Origin: Providencia rettgeri
GTDB lineage: Bacteria > Pseudomonadota > Gammaproteobacteria > Enterobacterales > Enterobacteriaceae
Reading direction: 5' to 3'
Assembly (NCBI RefSeq): GCF_013255915.1
Contig: NZ_CP053896.1
Location: 1,054,001 to 1,118,000, forward strand
Length of the DNA: 64,000 bases
Numbering within the stretch: position 1 is the first letter of the stretch; each line of letters starts with the position of its first letter. This document shows positions 14,201-25,383 of the stretch, piece after piece. Both the position numbers and the translations under genes were made by a program. Under the pieces are notes generated by a model. It did no database searches. It saw nothing but the letters and a program-made list of their open reading frames with translations, and was not told where the DNA came from.

Positions 14201-15388
14201 ATGAAAAATATAGTTATTGTTGGCGGTGGAACGGGTGGGACGATGCTAGCAAATACACTTGCTAGAAAATTGAGTAGAGAAATTTTTTCGAAGAAAATAA
14301 AAATAACATTAATTACTGATAATCCAATCCATTATTATAAACCTGCATTTATGTATGTTGCTTTTAATTTATTTTTTAAGGATGAACTGAGTCGCCCTGA
14401 AAGAGAATTGCTAAGACCTGAAATAGAGTTAGCCATTGATAAAATAGAGCATTTTGATTTTAAAAATAAAGCGCTAAACTCTAAGCATGGAAAAAAATAT
14501 AACTATGATTTTCTTGTGATTGCAACAGGTTGCGTACCTAAACCTGAGCGAATTGAAGGTTTAAAAGATATCGGTAACCACTTTTATGCATATGAAGCAT
14601 CGAGAAAGCTAGCAGATCAACTTGCTAAGATTGAAAAAGGTCGAATTTTTATTACGGTATCATTCCCTGAAACGCCAAATGTACCCCATCAGTGTGGCAT
14701 CGCGCCGATGGAAACAACATTAATGATTGATGAATTTTTACGTAAACGTCGAGTTAGGGATAGTATTGAAATCGTTTATACCTATCCAACAGTTTCACAA
14801 TTATTGCGTAACTGTTTATTCATGCAACAACCTGTTTGTGAAGTTATTCCTGAAGTATTTACTGCTAAAAATATTAAAGCTCAGAGAGGGTTTACTTTAG
14901 ATAAAGTTGATCCAGATAAAAAAATAGCTTATTCGAAAGAAGGTGATGAGCAAAATTTCGACTTATTGATTAGCACTCCGCCAATTACCGCGGTTGAGGC
15001 AGTTATTAATACCGGATTAAGTGAGCATAATAATGGTGAAGGTTGGTTACCTACCGACCATGAAACTATGCAAGTTTATGGTGTTGATGGCGTTTATGTT
15101 ATAGGTGATACGGTTGATTTACCGATCAGTAAAGCAGGTGGAAGCTGTCATAATCAGGCCGCAATTATAGCTGATAATATTTGCGGAGAATTAATTTATG
15201 GTTATCCCGCAGCTATCTATGATGGGCGAGTTCAAGCTGTTGCCCAAATGGGATTAACTGCAGGGATGCCTTTACAATACGATTATAAACACGATGTTAT
15301 TCCTACGCCTCCGACTAAATTAGGGGGATTATTAAGAAATGGCTTTAATAGAGGTATTTATTGGGCTGCTATTCGTGGCTTAGTTTAA
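14201..15388 (+). CDS. FAD-dependent oxidoreductase, sulfide:quinone oxidoreductase-like
   Basis: 395-aa flavoprotein. It opens with MKNIVIVGGGTGGT, the Rossmann FAD-binding fingerprint, has the ATG motif in FLVIATGCVPKP and the second FAD motif near the C-terminus (GVDGVYVIGDTVDLP). Cysteine in VPHQCGIAP and in QQPVCEV could be the redox pair of an SQR-type enzyme, which oxidises sulfide and feeds quinones at the membrane. An ATG 15 nt upstream is possible, but GGTGG sits 8 nt before the one chosen. It is followed by a broken DUF1641 gene and methionine gamma-lyase, both fitting a sulfide role. Family call is good; substrate is inferred. Confidence 0.8.
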   Translation: MKNIVIVGGGTGGTMLANTLARKLSREIFSKKIKITLITDNPIHYYKPAFMYVAFNLFFKDELSRPERELLRPEIELAIDKIEHFDFKNKALNSKHGKKYNYDFLVIATGCVPKPERIEGLKDIGNHFYAYEASRKLADQLAKIEKGRIFITVSFPETPNVPHQCGIAPMETTLMIDEFLRKRRVRDSIEIVYTYPTVSQLLRNCLFMQQPVCEVIPEVFTAKNIKAQRGFTLDKVDPDKKIAYSKEGDEQNFDLLISTPPITAVEAVINTGLSEHNNGEGWLPTDHETMQVYGVDGVYVIGDTVDLPISKAGGSCHNQAAIIADNICGELIYGYPAAIYDGRVQAVAQMGLTAGMPLQYDYKHDVIPTPPTKLGGLLRNGFNRGIYWAAIRGLV

Positions 15389-15401
15389 GGAGGAAATCAA
15401 A

Positions 15402-15794
15402 ATGTCTAATAATGAAAATCAAAGTAAACTAATTGAACTTCTTAATTCTGAGTCGGGTGATCATTTCGCAGACAAATTAGCACCGCTATTACAATTGAAT
15501 CGTTTAGATAATATTGTTGATTAACTTTCTCTAATTTCTGACCTTATTGACATTACTGATAATAGCACGGTAGAAAAACTGGCAAACTCATTTGAGGATA
15601 CTCTAGCGCCAGTCTGGGAATTCGGCACTGCATATAATATGGCTAAAATGGAGGAAATATATAATAGTAAAAATCCAAATTTTCGTTCGGTGTATGCTTT
15701 ATTAAAAGATCCAAATACATTACGTGGAATTAGTACCGTTTTACGAACCTTGCAAATAATGGGTTCTCGATTGTCTTCCCCCCAAGAGGGATAA
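15402..15794 (+). pseudogene. DUF1641 family protein, interrupted by one in-frame stop
   Basis: The frame starts at ATG 15402 (AGGAGG site upstream), hits TAA at 15522-15524 after 40 codons, then stays open without frameshift to TAA at 15792-15794. The post-stop part ends LKDPNTLRGISTVLRTLQIMG, typical of DUF1641 proteins, which accompany SQR-like and formate dehydrogenase-like flavoproteins. The coupling to the flanking genes (13 nt and 15 nt gaps) and the otherwise clean frame suggest a recent point mutation, a sequencing error, or less likely readthrough. Residue 41 was probably Gln, Glu, Lys or Tyr. Confidence 0.75.
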
Positions 15795-15809
15795 TATTTC
15801 GGAGGTGGT

Positions 15810-17012
15810 ATGATATTAGATAGACTGTATTCTTTTGATACGCGTGTGATACATAATTACTATGATGCAGCCGAAAATTTAGGATCACTAGCTTCTCCTA
15901 TTTATCAAACGTCAACTTACGTATTTGATAGTGTTGAAGAAGGTGCCGCTTGTTTTAGCGGTGAATCGGATGGGTATATTTATACACGAATAAATAACCC
16001 AACATTAAGTTTGTTGGAAAAGCGGCTTGCTGATTTAGAAGAGGGGGATGCCGCAATTGTATTTTCTTCAGGGATGGGGGCAATAACATCGACTCTTTGG
16101 ACCTTACTAAGCCCAGGAGATGAGCTGTTAGTTGATATGACGGTTTATGGCTGTACATATGCATTCTTTCATCATGGGTTAGCTCGATTTGGTGTCAAAG
16201 TTCGTCACATTGATATGAGTGACCCAAATAATGTGGCACAGGAACTCACTGAAAAAACAAAGATGATATTTTTCGAATCACCTGCAAACCCAAATATGCG
16301 CTTAGTTGATATTAATGCTGTGAGTAATATCGTTCATCAATATAACCTTGCAAATAACCAAGAAATATTGGTGACAGTAGATAATACTTATTGTACTCCT
16401 TACATTCAAAAACCACTTGAGCTTGGAGCGGATATCGTTGTTCATTCATTAACGAAATATATGAATGGGCATGGTGATGTGATGGCTGGCGCTGTTATAA
16501 CAACTGAAGAATTAGCGAAGCAAATCAGATTGGTTGGGCTGAAGGATATGACTGGAGCATGTTTATCCCCTCATGATGCAAACCTGATATTGCGAGGAAT
16601 GAAAACACTGCCAATCAGAATGGAAAGAGTGGTTGAGAATGCACAGAAAGTTGCGGAATATTTGGCCTCACTATCTGAAGTTTCTCAAGTGATGTATCCG
16701 GGTTTACCGAGTTTTCCTCAATACACATTAGCTCAAAGGCAAATGAAGCTGCCTGGAGGGATGATTGCTTTTGAACTTGGAGGGGGACTTGAGGCGGGTA
16801 AGCAGTTTCTGAACCGTTTACAGCTATTTTCTTGTGCGGTTAGCTTAGGTGATTGTGAGTCATTGGCCCAGCACCCTGCAAGTATGACCCATTCTACTTA
16901 CACTGCTGAGGAACGAAAACAGTATGGGATTAGTGATGGGCTTATTCGTTTGTCAGTTGGGTTAGAAAGCGCTAATGATTTGATTGCCGATATTAAGCAA
17001 GCGCTCATTTGA
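15810..17012 (+). CDS. megL: Methionine gamma-lyase
   Basis: 400-aa PLP enzyme of the Cys/Met metabolism family that splits L-methionine to methanethiol, 2-oxobutyrate and ammonia, and can release sulfide from cysteine or homocysteine. The PLP lysine is Lys216 in SLTKYMNGHGD. Cys115 in TVYGCTYAF is the residue that separates methionine gamma-lyases from cystathionine enzymes. Similarity to the Citrobacter freundii enzyme runs the full length (QHPASMTHS, GLIRLSVGLE). GGAGGTGG precedes the ATG. It is last in the run with the SQR-like and DUF1641 genes, suggesting a volatile sulfur operon. Confidence 0.9.
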   Translation: MILDRLYSFDTRVIHNYYDAAENLGSLASPIYQTSTYVFDSVEEGAACFSGESDGYIYTRINNPTLSLLEKRLADLEEGDAAIVFSSGMGAITSTLWTLLSPGDELLVDMTVYGCTYAFFHHGLARFGVKVRHIDMSDPNNVAQELTEKTKMIFFESPANPNMRLVDINAVSNIVHQYNLANNQEILVTVDNTYCTPYIQKPLELGADIVVHSLTKYMNGHGDVMAGAVITTEELAKQIRLVGLKDMTGACLSPHDANLILRGMKTLPIRMERVVENAQKVAEYLASLSEVSQVMYPGLPSFPQYTLAQRQMKLPGGMIAFELGGGLEAGKQFLNRLQLFSCAVSLGDCESLAQHPASMTHSTYTAEERKQYGISDGLIRLSVGLESANDLIADIKQALI

Positions 17013-17032
17013 TACCAAAATAGGTAACAAAG

Positions 17033-17059
17033 GGCCCTATATCATATAAATATAGGGCC
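17033..17059. terminator. Bidirectional terminator between megL and proY
   Basis: GGCCCTATA (17033-17041) is complementary to TATAGGGCC (17051-17059) between two convergent genes. The T tract is weak on the plus strand. Confidence 0.6.
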
Positions 17060-17088
17060 TAAATTTACTTTACGAATGCTTTAGTCGA

Positions 17089-18456
17089 TTAAGGTTTTTG
17101 AAATTTACGCATGACAAAGAAGGTGACGCTCAATATAGCGACCCATGCAAACCCGACGAGAAGGGCAACTTGTGTATCTTTAAAGAAGCCAAGTAGTGCA
17201 ATAACAAAGACCATAAATGCGATAGTAATTGCAGGGCCAATTGGCCAGAACGGTACTGGGAATTTGAGTTTTTTAACCTCTTCAGGGCTCATTTGGCGAC
17301 GCATTGCGACATGAGAAAGTAGTATCATTAACCAGACCCAAACGGTCGCAAAGGTTGCGATTGACGCAATAATCACAAAGATTTTTTCTGGAAGTAGGTA
17401 GTTTAAATAAACGCCCAGTAACATGACAACAGACATCACCAGTACAGTGACCCAAGGCACCCCACTTTTAGTCAACTTGGTAAAGACTTTTGGTGCTTGT
17501 TTGTCTTGTGCCATACCATACATCATGCGACCAGCACCGAAAATATCACTATTGATAGCTGAAATTGCCGCAGTGATCACCACGATATTTAAGATATTTG
17601 CCGCTGATTGAATGCCTAAGCTATCAAAAATTTGGACGAATGGACTGCCATTTTGACCAATTTGATTCCACGGATAGATACACATCAGAATAAAAAGAGT
17701 TAAGCCATAGAATAATAAAATACGAATGGGTACCGCATTGATTGCTTTAGGAATAGTTTTCTCTGGGTTTTGCGCTTCACTGGCGGTAATACCGATCACT
17801 TCGATACCCCCAAAGGCGAACATTACGATAGCTAAGGACGCGATAACGCCTTCAATGCCGTTTGGCATAAAGCCACCGTGTTCCCATAGATTTTGGATAC
17901 CCACCGCATGGTCAGTTTCTTGGCCGAAGCCGTAGAACATTAAGAAGGCTCCACCAACAATCATTGCGATGATTGCAGAGACTTTTACGATAGACAGCCA
18001 AAATTCCATTTCACCAAAAATTTTAACGTGGCATAAATTGAGTGCGCTAATAAATAGCACGATACTTAATACCCACACCCATTGGTCGACATGAGGGAAC
18101 CAAAACCCCATGTACATCCCAAAGGCGGTAATATCAGCCAAGCAAACGACCAACATTTCAAATACGTAGTTCCAGCCAGTTAAAAAACCAGCTAAGGGAC
18201 CCATGTAATGGCTAGCGTAGTGAGAGAATGAACCGGGTACTGGGTGATGCACAGCCATCTCGCCTAAGGCTCGCATGACCATAAATACAGCGGCACCACC
18301 GACCATATAAGCGAGTAGCACAGCAGGCCCTGCCGCTTGAATTGCGGAAGCAGACCCATAAAATAAGCCGGTACCAATCGCTGACCCTAAAGCCATAAAG
18401 CGAATGTGCCGAACACTCAGTCCCTTTCTGAGTTGATTTTGTTCACTACTTTGCAT
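17089..18456 (-). CDS. proY: Amino-acid permease, proline-specific ProY type
   Basis: 455-aa inner-membrane permease of the amino acid-polyamine-organocation superfamily with about 12 hydrophobic segments. The N-terminal signature [20 protein letters not shown] and blocks such as [28 protein letters not shown] and YLNYLLPE match E. coli ProY more closely than the aromatic or GABA permeases. ProY is cryptic in E. coli, so actual transport of proline is an inference; histidine or another amino acid is possible. Confidence 0.82.
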   Translation of the reverse strand: MQSSEQNQLRKGLSVRHIRFMALGSAIGTGLFYGSASAIQAAGPAVLLAYMVGGAAVFMVMRALGEMAVHHPVPGSFSHYASHYMGPLAGFLTGWNYVFEMLVVCLADITAFGMYMGFWFPHVDQWVWVLSIVLFISALNLCHVKIFGEMEFWLSIVKVSAIIAMIVGGAFLMFYGFGQETDHAVGIQNLWEHGGFMPNGIEGVIASLAIVMFAFGGIEVIGITASEAQNPEKTIPKAINAVPIRILLFYGLTLFILMCIYPWNQIGQNGSPFVQIFDSLGIQSAANILNIVVITAAISAINSDIFGAGRMMYGMAQDKQAPKVFTKLTKSGVPWVTVLVMSVVMLLGVYLNYLLPEKIFVIIASIATFATVWVWLMILLSHVAMRRQMSPEEVKKLKFPVPFWPIGPAITIAFMVFVIALLGFFKDTQVALLVGFAWVAILSVTFFVMRKFQKP

Positions 18457-18634
18457 GTCTTTTCCTGTCTTTTTCTTCGTTCGATATATTGTTCCGAATA
18501 GGCTTTCGGTATTGTTTATTAAGTCGGACGTACTTTATTGAACCTTAAGGTGGCTACATTATCACAAACTTCCTTGTTCGTGAGATAGATATCTGCAATA
18601 TAATGCGTGCTCAGCTAACTATTTTAGGAGTGAT

Positions 18635-19306
18635 ATGAAATACCCAATTAATGAAATCTTCCAAACCATTCAAGGAGAGGGGGTTTTTACTGGTGTTCCA
18701 GCCGTATTTATTCGTTTGCAGGGCTGCCCAGTTGGATGTAGCTGGTGTGATACCAAACAAACATGGGAAAAAGAACAAGATAAAGAATCTACCCTAGGGG
18801 ATATCGCACTTAAAACGATTGATTCAGATGCATGGGCTATGGCAGATGGTGAGGCATTGGTTCAATTAATGAAAGAAAAACACTTCAGCGCACAGCATAT
18901 TGTTATTACAGGCGGTGAGCCCTGTATTTATGATTTACAGCCACTGACTGGGATATTAGAACAACATGGATATCAATGCCAAATTGAAACTAGCGGCACA
19001 TACCCTATTCAATGCACTGATAACACATGGGTTACTGTATCACCAAAAGTCGGTATGAAAGGAGGACTGCAGGTGATCAGCCAAGCAGTAAATCGTGCCA
19101 ATGAAATTAAACATCCTGTTGCTCGCGAGAAAGATATTGATGCACTTGAGAAAATTTTAGCATTACGTACTGTCGAAACGCCTCCAGTAGTGGCATTACA
19201 GCCAATCAGCCAAAAAGCGGCAGCAACAAAATTGTGTATTGAAACCTGTATTCAACGCAACTGGCGTTTATCAATTCAAACACATAAGTATTTGGATATT
19301 CAATAA
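18635..19306 (+). CDS. queE: 7-carboxy-7-deazaguanine synthase QueE
   Basis: 223-aa radical SAM enzyme of queuosine biosynthesis that contracts 6-carboxytetrahydropterin to 7-carboxy-7-deazaguanine. The 4Fe-4S motif is CPVGCSWC (Cys31, 35, 38), the short CX3CX2C form of this family. The entry motif FQTIQGEGVFTG and the SAM-binding GGEP are present. TTAGGAGTG precedes the start. queD, the preceding pathway step, lies 1 kb away on the opposite strand. Confidence 0.95.
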   Translation: MKYPINEIFQTIQGEGVFTGVPAVFIRLQGCPVGCSWCDTKQTWEKEQDKESTLGDIALKTIDSDAWAMADGEALVQLMKEKHFSAQHIVITGGEPCIYDLQPLTGILEQHGYQCQIETSGTYPIQCTDNTWVTVSPKVGMKGGLQVISQAVNRANEIKHPVAREKDIDALEKILALRTVETPPVVALQPISQKAAATKLCIETCIQRNWRLSIQTHKYLDIQ

Positions 19307-19332
19307 TAAAAAATAGCGATGGTTTTTAGTAA

Positions 19333-19368
19333 CCCCCAAGAGTTAGAAAACACTCATTGGGGGCCTTT
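19333..19368. terminator. Terminator between queE and yagU
   Basis: CCCCCAAGAG pairs with CTCATTGGGGG (one bulged A) between two convergent genes and is followed by TTT. Confidence 0.7.
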
Positions 19369-19371
19369 AAA

Positions 19372-19989
19372 TTACCTAAATGGTTGGTTTAATGGTACTT
19401 CAGGATCTGGCTCATGAGTAATACGGTTACGTAAGTCACGGCGAATAATTTCAATAGACCAAAACCAAATTAAATGGCCAAATATTTCTGAAACATTCTC
19501 ATACCATGGTAGGTCGAAGAGTGGAGGGGTGAGCCCCATAAGAGGGAAAGAAATCATATGGACAAATAATTGCGCCAGTGCACCCGCTAACAACCCTTGC
19601 CATAGCTTAATTTTAGGGAATACTTCAGCAACAATACAATATCCGACAGCAAACACGATAGAAAATATGATGTGAGTAACACCCACAGAGTTAAAAACGT
19701 GCCCAGCAAAGGTGTAAACTGCAGAGTTAGGGTCGGCAATTCCTAACCAATCCCTTAAGAAAATATAAGGAGGGTTGAGGAAGTTACGTGAGCAGTCAAT
19801 TTGTTCCGCTGCACGGATCAGCGTTTCTGGCGAACAAGCTGCGTTGAACATATCCGTTGGGCTTCTTGGTGGTAATGGGACTTCAGCCCCCCATTTGACA
19901 AACGAAGAGACGATACCAGCGATTAGACCAATAAATGCGGCCAGCCCATAACGTCTTCTGGATTTTGGTGTTTGTTGAAATAAATGCAT
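19372..19989 (-). CDS. yagU: YagU family inner-membrane protein
   Basis: 205-aa membrane protein (DUF1440) nearly identical to E. coli YagU, which has been tied to acid resistance. The N-terminus [16 protein letters not shown] and the blocks [17 protein letters not shown] and [17 protein letters not shown] are characteristic. About four hydrophobic segments are visible. It is a lone gene convergent with queE. Confidence 0.92.
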   Translation of the reverse strand: MHLFQQTPKSRRRYGLAAFIGLIAGIVSSFVKWGAEVPLPPRSPTDMFNAACSPETLIRAAEQIDCSRNFLNPPYIFLRDWLGIADPNSAVYTFAGHVFNSVGVTHIIFSIVFAVGYCIVAEVFPKIKLWQGLLAGALAQLFVHMISFPLMGLTPPLFDLPWYENVSEIFGHLIWFWSIEIIRRDLRNRITHEPDPEVPLNQPFR

Positions 19990-20268
19990 TTTCCCTGCCT
20001 TATTAAGAGTAAATAATGGTAAATAATAGATCAGGTTATAATTTAATGCACTATGTCAAATTAAAGTTTTTATATCCTTAATTTCAAGGGGGGAATGCCA
20101 GCCACTAATTGCTTTTTGCCCCTCATTTATTTTCAAAATCTATTAAGCTTGCCGCCTGAGGTGCTTGTGTCTCTATATTATATTTCTATATTTATGAATG
20201 TTATTTTGCCCAGCTATCAAAATGGCTGCGTAAAATAACATTACATTATATTTGTAGCACTTGTACTT

Positions 20269-20634
20269 TTAAGCTTCCCCGCGATAGACGCAACCTGCAT
20301 TGCAGGTTTCTTTTACGGTAACCGCACTTAATAAGGGTAGTAAAGGCTTAGTTTGTTGCCAAATCCACTGCGCTAATACCTCACTGGTTGGGTTTTCTAA
20401 CCCTTCGATATCATTTAAATAATGATGGTCTAAGCGTTCCCAAATAGGTTTAAACGCGGCTTTTACGTCGGAAAAATCAATAATCCAACCACTATGGGAG
20501 TCGACTTCACCAGTAATTTCTAAACGCACCATGAAAGAATGCCCATGGAGGCGGCCACACTTATGACCCTCTGGGACATGAGGTAATTTGTGGGCAGCTT
20601 CGAAAGTGAAATCTTTATAGATTGTTGTGCTCAT
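20269..20634 (-). CDS. queD: 6-carboxytetrahydropterin synthase QueD
   Basis: 121-codon (about 121-aa) enzyme converting dihydroneopterin triphosphate to 6-carboxytetrahydropterin, the first committed step of queuosine synthesis. Zinc ligands His15, His30 and His32 and the catalytic Cys26 are visible in [22 protein letters not shown]. An upstream in-frame ATG would add 14 residues, but the ATG at 20634 has AAGGAGCC before it and matches the family start. It is divergent from cysJ, as in E. coli. Confidence 0.95.
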   Translation of the reverse strand: MSTTIYKDFTFEAAHKLPHVPEGHKCGRLHGHSFMVRLEITGEVDSHSGWIIDFSDVKAAFKPIWERLDHHYLNDIEGLENPTSEVLAQWIWQQTKPLLPLLSAVTVKETCNAGCVYRGEA

Positions 20635-20676
20635 ATGTGGCTCCTTGTTGTGAATAAACAGCGTATTGTACTGCAT

Positions 20677-20978
20677 TTTTAGGTGAAAATATCTTTAATT
20701 ACTAAAATAGCGTTAACCGCTTTTATCAATATGATCCATCAGTTAATTGCTTTAGGCTTTTTAGTTATTAATTATGGCTATCGTTTCTTATCCCATTATC
20801 TAGGGTTGTTATAACCTAACTGCATACCCTATATGTTTCAGGTACTGCGGTATTTTTTGCTTTATTACCTTAATTATTTGGGGGGAATGAGCAAGTGTTA
20901 GGTTGTCGGTCTTTTCTGGGGTAATGACATGGCGTCGTTTTTAAAATCAAAGATGAATAACACTGGGGTTACAAGATA
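20677..20978. other. Intergenic region queD-cysJ
   Basis: About 300 nt holding the promoters of both divergent genes. A dyad GGTTGTTATAACC lies at about 20803-20815, and cysJIH is expected to be CysB-activated here from E. coli knowledge, but I cannot place a CysB site with confidence. No gene seen. Confidence 0.4.
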
Positions 20979-22784
20979 ATGACAAAAAAACAGCCGCCAT
21001 TAGCGGCGCTGCCAATATCTGTTGAGCAATTAGCACGTTTACAGACGGCCGTTGATGATTTTTCATCCCATCAACTCGCATGGCTTTCTGGTTATTTGTG
21101 GGGAATAGTAAATCAGAATACGCAAGTTGATGCATCTGTCAGTGCGCCTGTGGTTACCCAAGATACGGTCACAATCATCTCTGCATCACAGACAGGAAAT
21201 GCACGCCGCCTATCAGAGCAGCTTAGAGAGCGTTTAGTCGGTGAAAAAATTAGTGTGAATTTAGTGAATGCAGGGGATTATAAATTCAAACAAATTAACC
21301 AAGAGAAAGTGTTAGTTGTTGTAGCCTCAACGCAGGGTGAAGGGGAGCCAGCTGAAGAAGCGGTTGCATTATACAAATATCTTCATTCTAAAAAAGCGCC
21401 AAATTTATCACAAACCAGTTATGCGGTTTTTGCGCTGGGGGATTCATCTTACGAAAAATTCTGTCAAGCAGGTAAAGATTTCGATTCACAGCTTGCATCA
21501 TTAGGGGCGACGTCATTAACCGAGCGAATTGATGCGGATGTTGAATACCAAGGGATTGCGGATGAGTGGGTTGAAAGCCTCACTCAGATTTTAAAAGCTC
21601 GCGTTCCTGCTCAAAGTGATAGCCAATTATTGGTGACTCAAGCAGGAAGTGTGAATGAAATTCATTCATCACCTTATAGTAAAACTGCGCCATTAACTGC
21701 GTCACTCCTGAGCAATCAAAAGATCACCAGTCGGGACTCACAAAAAGATGTTCGCCATATTGAAATTGATCTCGGTGACTCTGGTTTACGTTATCAACCT
21801 GGTGATGCACTAGGTGTTTGGTTCGATAATGACCCTGCTTTAGTTGATGAGTTGGTGGCTCTGTTGTGGCTGCAAGGTGATGAAGAAGTCTTTATTGGTT
21901 CGCAGCGCCACTCATTACGTGATGCGCTGATTTATCAATTAGAACTGACACAAAATACTCCAGTGATTGTCGAAAAATATGCTCAGTTATCAAAAGACGA
22001 TGCACTATTGTCATTAATTAGCGATAAAGCCGCTATTTTGCACTACGCACAAAATACGCCAATCGTCGATATGGTACGCCAAGCGGCATCTCAGCCTACT
22101 GCCCAAGAATTTGTTGACCTACTGCGTCCGCTAACCCCTCGTTTGTACTCGATTTCTTCTTCCCAATCTGAAGTAGAAAATGAAGTTCATGCAACGGTTG
22201 GCGTTGTCCGCTATGAGATTGATGGTAAGGCGCGTACTGGTGGTGCGTCAGGTTTCTTAGCCGATCGCTTAAATGAGGATGATGAACTTCGTATATTCAT
22301 TGAGCACAATGATAATTTTCGACTGCCACAAGACCCAAATACGCCTGTGATCATGATTGGCCCAGGTACAGGGATAGCGCCATTTCGTGCTTTCTTACAG
22401 CAGCGTGACAATGACGGTGCGACAGGAAAAAATTGGTTATTTTTTGGTAATCCACATTTTGTTGATGACTTTCTCTACCAAGTGGAATGGCAGCGTTATG
22501 TCAAAGACGGTTTACTAACCCATATTTCATTAGCGTGGTCTCGCGACCAGCAAGAAAAAATTTACGTACAAGATAAACTTCGCGAACAAGGTGAAGAAGT
22601 TTGGCAATGGTTACAAGAAGGTGCGCACATCTATGTGTGTGGTGATGCAAACCGCATGGCCAAAGATGTTGAACAGGCATTATTAGATATCGTCAGTCAA
22701 TATGGGAACATGGACAGTGAAGAAGCTGATGAATTTTTAAGTGAGCTGCGCGTAATGCGCCGTTATCAGAGGGATGTTTATTAA
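20979..22784 (+). CDS. cysJ: Sulfite reductase flavoprotein alpha subunit CysJ
   Basis: 601-aa NADPH-dependent flavoprotein that feeds electrons to CysI. Order of domains: flavodoxin-like FMN domain (about 64-210, [15 protein letters not shown] as phosphate loop, [11 protein letters not shown]), FAD-binding connecting domain (RLYSISSS), then NADPH domain ([32 protein letters not shown]). Full family length, ending in the usual RYQRDVY. The stop overlaps the cysI start (TAATG), so the two are translationally coupled in the cysJIH operon. Confidence 0.98.
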   Translation: MTKKQPPLAALPISVEQLARLQTAVDDFSSHQLAWLSGYLWGIVNQNTQVDASVSAPVVTQDTVTIISASQTGNARRLSEQLRERLVGEKISVNLVNAGDYKFKQINQEKVLVVVASTQGEGEPAEEAVALYKYLHSKKAPNLSQTSYAVFALGDSSYEKFCQAGKDFDSQLASLGATSLTERIDADVEYQGIADEWVESLTQILKARVPAQSDSQLLVTQAGSVNEIHSSPYSKTAPLTASLLSNQKITSRDSQKDVRHIEIDLGDSGLRYQPGDALGVWFDNDPALVDELVALLWLQGDEEVFIGSQRHSLRDALIYQLELTQNTPVIVEKYAQLSKDDALLSLISDKAAILHYAQNTPIVDMVRQAASQPTAQEFVDLLRPLTPRLYSISSSQSEVENEVHATVGVVRYEIDGKARTGGASGFLADRLNEDDELRIFIEHNDNFRLPQDPNTPVIMIGPGTGIAPFRAFLQQRDNDGATGKNWLFFGNPHFVDDFLYQVEWQRYVKDGLLTHISLAWSRDQQEKIYVQDKLREQGEEVWQWLQEGAHIYVCGDANRMAKDVEQALLDIVSQYGNMDSEEADEFLSELRVMRRYQRDVY

Positions 22785-24517
22785 TGAGCAATGAACAACA
22801 ACAAAAGCCCTTAATTGTCGAAGGTAAACTCGCAGACAGTGAACGCATGAAGCAAGACAGTAATTACTTGCGTGGAACCATTAAGGATGACTTAAAAAAT
22901 GGGTTAACGGGGGGATTTGAGGGTGATAATTTCCTGTTGATTCGCTTTCACGGTATGTACCAACAAGATGACCGTGATATTCGTGCCGAGCGAGCGGAAC
23001 AAAAACTCGAGCCTCGCCATGCAATGATGCTACGTTGTCGTTTGCCGGGCGGCATTATTACACCCAAGCAATGGCTTGATATTGATAAGTTTGCCACAGA
23101 GCACACGCTGTATGGCAGTGTGCGCATTACGAATCGGCAAACATTTCAGTTCCATGGCATTTTAAAAGGGGATGTAAAGCCTGCCCATCAAATGTTAAGT
23201 CACGTTGGTTTAGATGCCCTTGCAACGGCGAATGACGTTAACCGTAACGTGTTATGTACCTCTAACCCCGTGCAATCTGAATTGCACCAACAAGCTTATG
23301 AATGGGCAAAGAAAATATCTGAACATTTATTACCGCGCACTAGTGCTTACGCGGAAATTTGGTTAGATAAAGAAAAAATAGTGACAACGGATGAAGAGCC
23401 AATTTTAGGGCAAACTTATTTGCCAAGAAAATTTAAAACCTCTGTCGTGATCCCGCCATTAAACGATGTGGATTTGCATGCAAATGATATGAACTTTGTT
23501 GCGATAGCCCAAAATGGTGAGTTGATCGGTTTTAACGTGCTGGTGGGCGGTGGCCTTGCTATGACTCATGGTGATACGGCGACATTTCCTCGCTTAGCCA
23601 GTGAGTTTGGGTTTATTCCATTAGAGAAAACGTTAGCCATTGCAGAAGCGATAGTGACTACCCAACGGGATTGGGGAAATCGTACTGAACGTAAAAATGC
23701 GAAAACCAAATATACCCTTGAGCGAGTGGGAGTTGATACTTTCAAAGCTGAAGTCGAAAGGCGCTCAGGCGTAGTTTTCGAACCTATTCGCCCATATGAA
23801 TTTACTGAACGCGGTGACAAGATTGGCTGGCTTAAAGGCATTGATAACCGTTGGCACCTAACATTGTTTATTGAAAATGGTCGATTAATTGATTTAGAAA
23901 ATAAACTATTAAAAACCGGCGTGGCTGAAATTGCACGTATTCACCAAGGGGACTTTCGTTTAACGGCAAACCAAAACTTAATTGTTGCGGGTGTGCCCGA
24001 AAGTGAAAAAGCGGCAATTGAAGCAATTGCCAGATCTCATGGGTTAATGAGTGATGACATTACGGCACAACGTGAAAATTCCATGGCTTGTGTATCATTT
24101 CCAACTTGCCCGCTCGCGATGGCCGAAGCAGAACGTTTTTTACCTGAATTTATTAGTCAAGTGGAAAGTATCATGGCCGCCCATCAAGTTGCCAATGAAC
24201 ATATCGTTTTGCGGGTAACGGGTTGTCCTAATGGCTGTGGGCGAGCCATGCTGGCAGAGGTTGGGTTGGTCGGTAAAGCGATGGATAGATATAACTTACA
24301 TTTAGGCGGGAACCGCATTGGTACTCGTATTCCACGTATGTACCGCGAAAACATCACTAGTACAGAGATTTTAGCTATTTTGGATGAGTTAATCGGTGAT
24401 TGGGCGAAAAACCGTCTACCTAATGAAGGATTTGGCGATTTTGTTATTCGCACCAATGTTGTTAAGCCCGTATTGAATTCTGCTGTTGATTTTTATGAGG
24501 TTAAGGAGGCAGTATGA
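22784..24517 (+). CDS. cysI: Sulfite reductase hemoprotein beta subunit CysI
   Basis: 577-aa enzyme that reduces sulfite to sulfide with six electrons. The coupled 4Fe-4S/siroheme site is shown by two cysteine pairs, [17 protein letters not shown] and [10 protein letters not shown]. Two ferredoxin-like sulfite reductase repeats are intact ([13 protein letters not shown] and [10 protein letters not shown]). Overlaps cysJ by one base and cysH by 4 nt, so all three are coupled. Siroheme comes from CysG encoded 1.4 kb downstream. Confidence 0.98.
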   Translation: MSNEQQQKPLIVEGKLADSERMKQDSNYLRGTIKDDLKNGLTGGFEGDNFLLIRFHGMYQQDDRDIRAERAEQKLEPRHAMMLRCRLPGGIITPKQWLDIDKFATEHTLYGSVRITNRQTFQFHGILKGDVKPAHQMLSHVGLDALATANDVNRNVLCTSNPVQSELHQQAYEWAKKISEHLLPRTSAYAEIWLDKEKIVTTDEEPILGQTYLPRKFKTSVVIPPLNDVDLHANDMNFVAIAQNGELIGFNVLVGGGLAMTHGDTATFPRLASEFGFIPLEKTLAIAEAIVTTQRDWGNRTERKNAKTKYTLERVGVDTFKAEVERRSGVVFEPIRPYEFTERGDKIGWLKGIDNRWHLTLFIENGRLIDLENKLLKTGVAEIARIHQGDFRLTANQNLIVAGVPESEKAAIEAIARSHGLMSDDITAQRENSMACVSFPTCPLAMAEAERFLPEFISQVESIMAAHQVANEHIVLRVTGCPNGCGRAMLAEVGLVGKAMDRYNLHLGGNRIGTRIPRMYRENITSTEILAILDELIGDWAKNRLPNEGFGDFVIRTNVVKPVLNSAVDFYEVKEAV

Positions 24518-25248
24518 GCCGACTTGAACTAGCAACACTCATCGAACTCGATAAGCCCCAACAAGTCGCTTATCTCGCTGAGTTTAATTCCCAGTTAGAA
24601 GCAATGAATGCATTGCAGCGGGTTGAGTGGGCGGTTGAATACTTACCGACTGAGTTTGTGTTGTCTTCCAGCTTTGGTATTCAAGCGGCACTGACATTGC
24701 ATATGGTGACGCAAATTGTGCCTAATATCCCAGTTATTTTAACGGATACCGGTTATTTGTTCCCAGAAACCTATCAGTTTATTGAAGTATTAACAGATAA
24801 GCTGAATTTAAATTTGCAGGTGTATCGAGCCAAACAGTCACCAGCTTGGCAAGAAGCGCTGTATGGTCAACTTTGGACACAAGGGCTTGATGGTATTGAG
24901 CGTTATAACCAATTGAATAAAGTTGAGCCGATGGAGCGCGCGTTACATGAATTACAAGCACAAACCTGGTTTTCTGGTTTACGGCGAGAACAATCAGCAA
25001 GCCGTGCAAATTTGTCTGTACTAGGTATCGGGAAAGGGATTTTTAAAGTTTTACCAGTGATTGATTGGAATAATAAGCAAGTTTATGAATATCTAACAAA
25101 ATATGATTTACCCTACCATCCGTTGTGGGAACAAGGGTATTTATCGGTTGGCGATACCCATACAACTCGCAAATGGGAAGAGGGTATGAATGAAGAAGAT
25201 ACGCGTTTTTTTGGTTTAAAGCGTGAGTGCGGGCTTCATGAAAACTAA
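24514..25248 (+). CDS. cysH: Phosphoadenosine phosphosulfate reductase CysH
   Basis: 244-aa thioredoxin-dependent enzyme converting PAPS to sulfite. It has the adenine-nucleotide alpha-hydrolase fold with [15 protein letters not shown] near residue 46 and the catalytic cysteine in the C-terminal ECGLHEN (Cys239, as in E. coli). There is no second CC pair, so it is the PAPS rather than the APS type. The start overlaps cysI by 4 nt. Confidence 0.97.
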   Translation: MSRLELATLIELDKPQQVAYLAEFNSQLEAMNALQRVEWAVEYLPTEFVLSSSFGIQAALTLHMVTQIVPNIPVILTDTGYLFPETYQFIEVLTDKLNLNLQVYRAKQSPAWQEALYGQLWTQGLDGIERYNQLNKVEPMERALHELQAQTWFSGLRREQSASRANLSVLGIGKGIFKVLPVIDWNNKQVYEYLTKYDLPYHPLWEQGYLSVGDTHTTRKWEEGMNEEDTRFFGLKRECGLHEN

Positions 25249-25257
25249 ATATTCGTC

Positions 25258-25364
25258 ATAATTCAATCTGCAGCGTTGTTGGCTACGTGCACTCGCACTA
25301 GTCACATACTGGTGTATGCTCCTAGCGACTCATTTACTTACCGCCTAGCTGCAATTTGAATTAT
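25258..25364. repeat. 107-nt imperfect palindrome, copy 1
   Basis: The arms ATAATTCAA (25258-25266) and TTGAATTAT (25356-25364) are complementary, with CTGCAGC/GCTGCA just inside. The midpoint is a hairpin CATAC-TGGT-GTATG (25305-25318). Begins 10 nt after the cysH stop. Confidence 0.85.
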
Positions 25365-25383
25365 TTAGAATATTGATTAGGTC

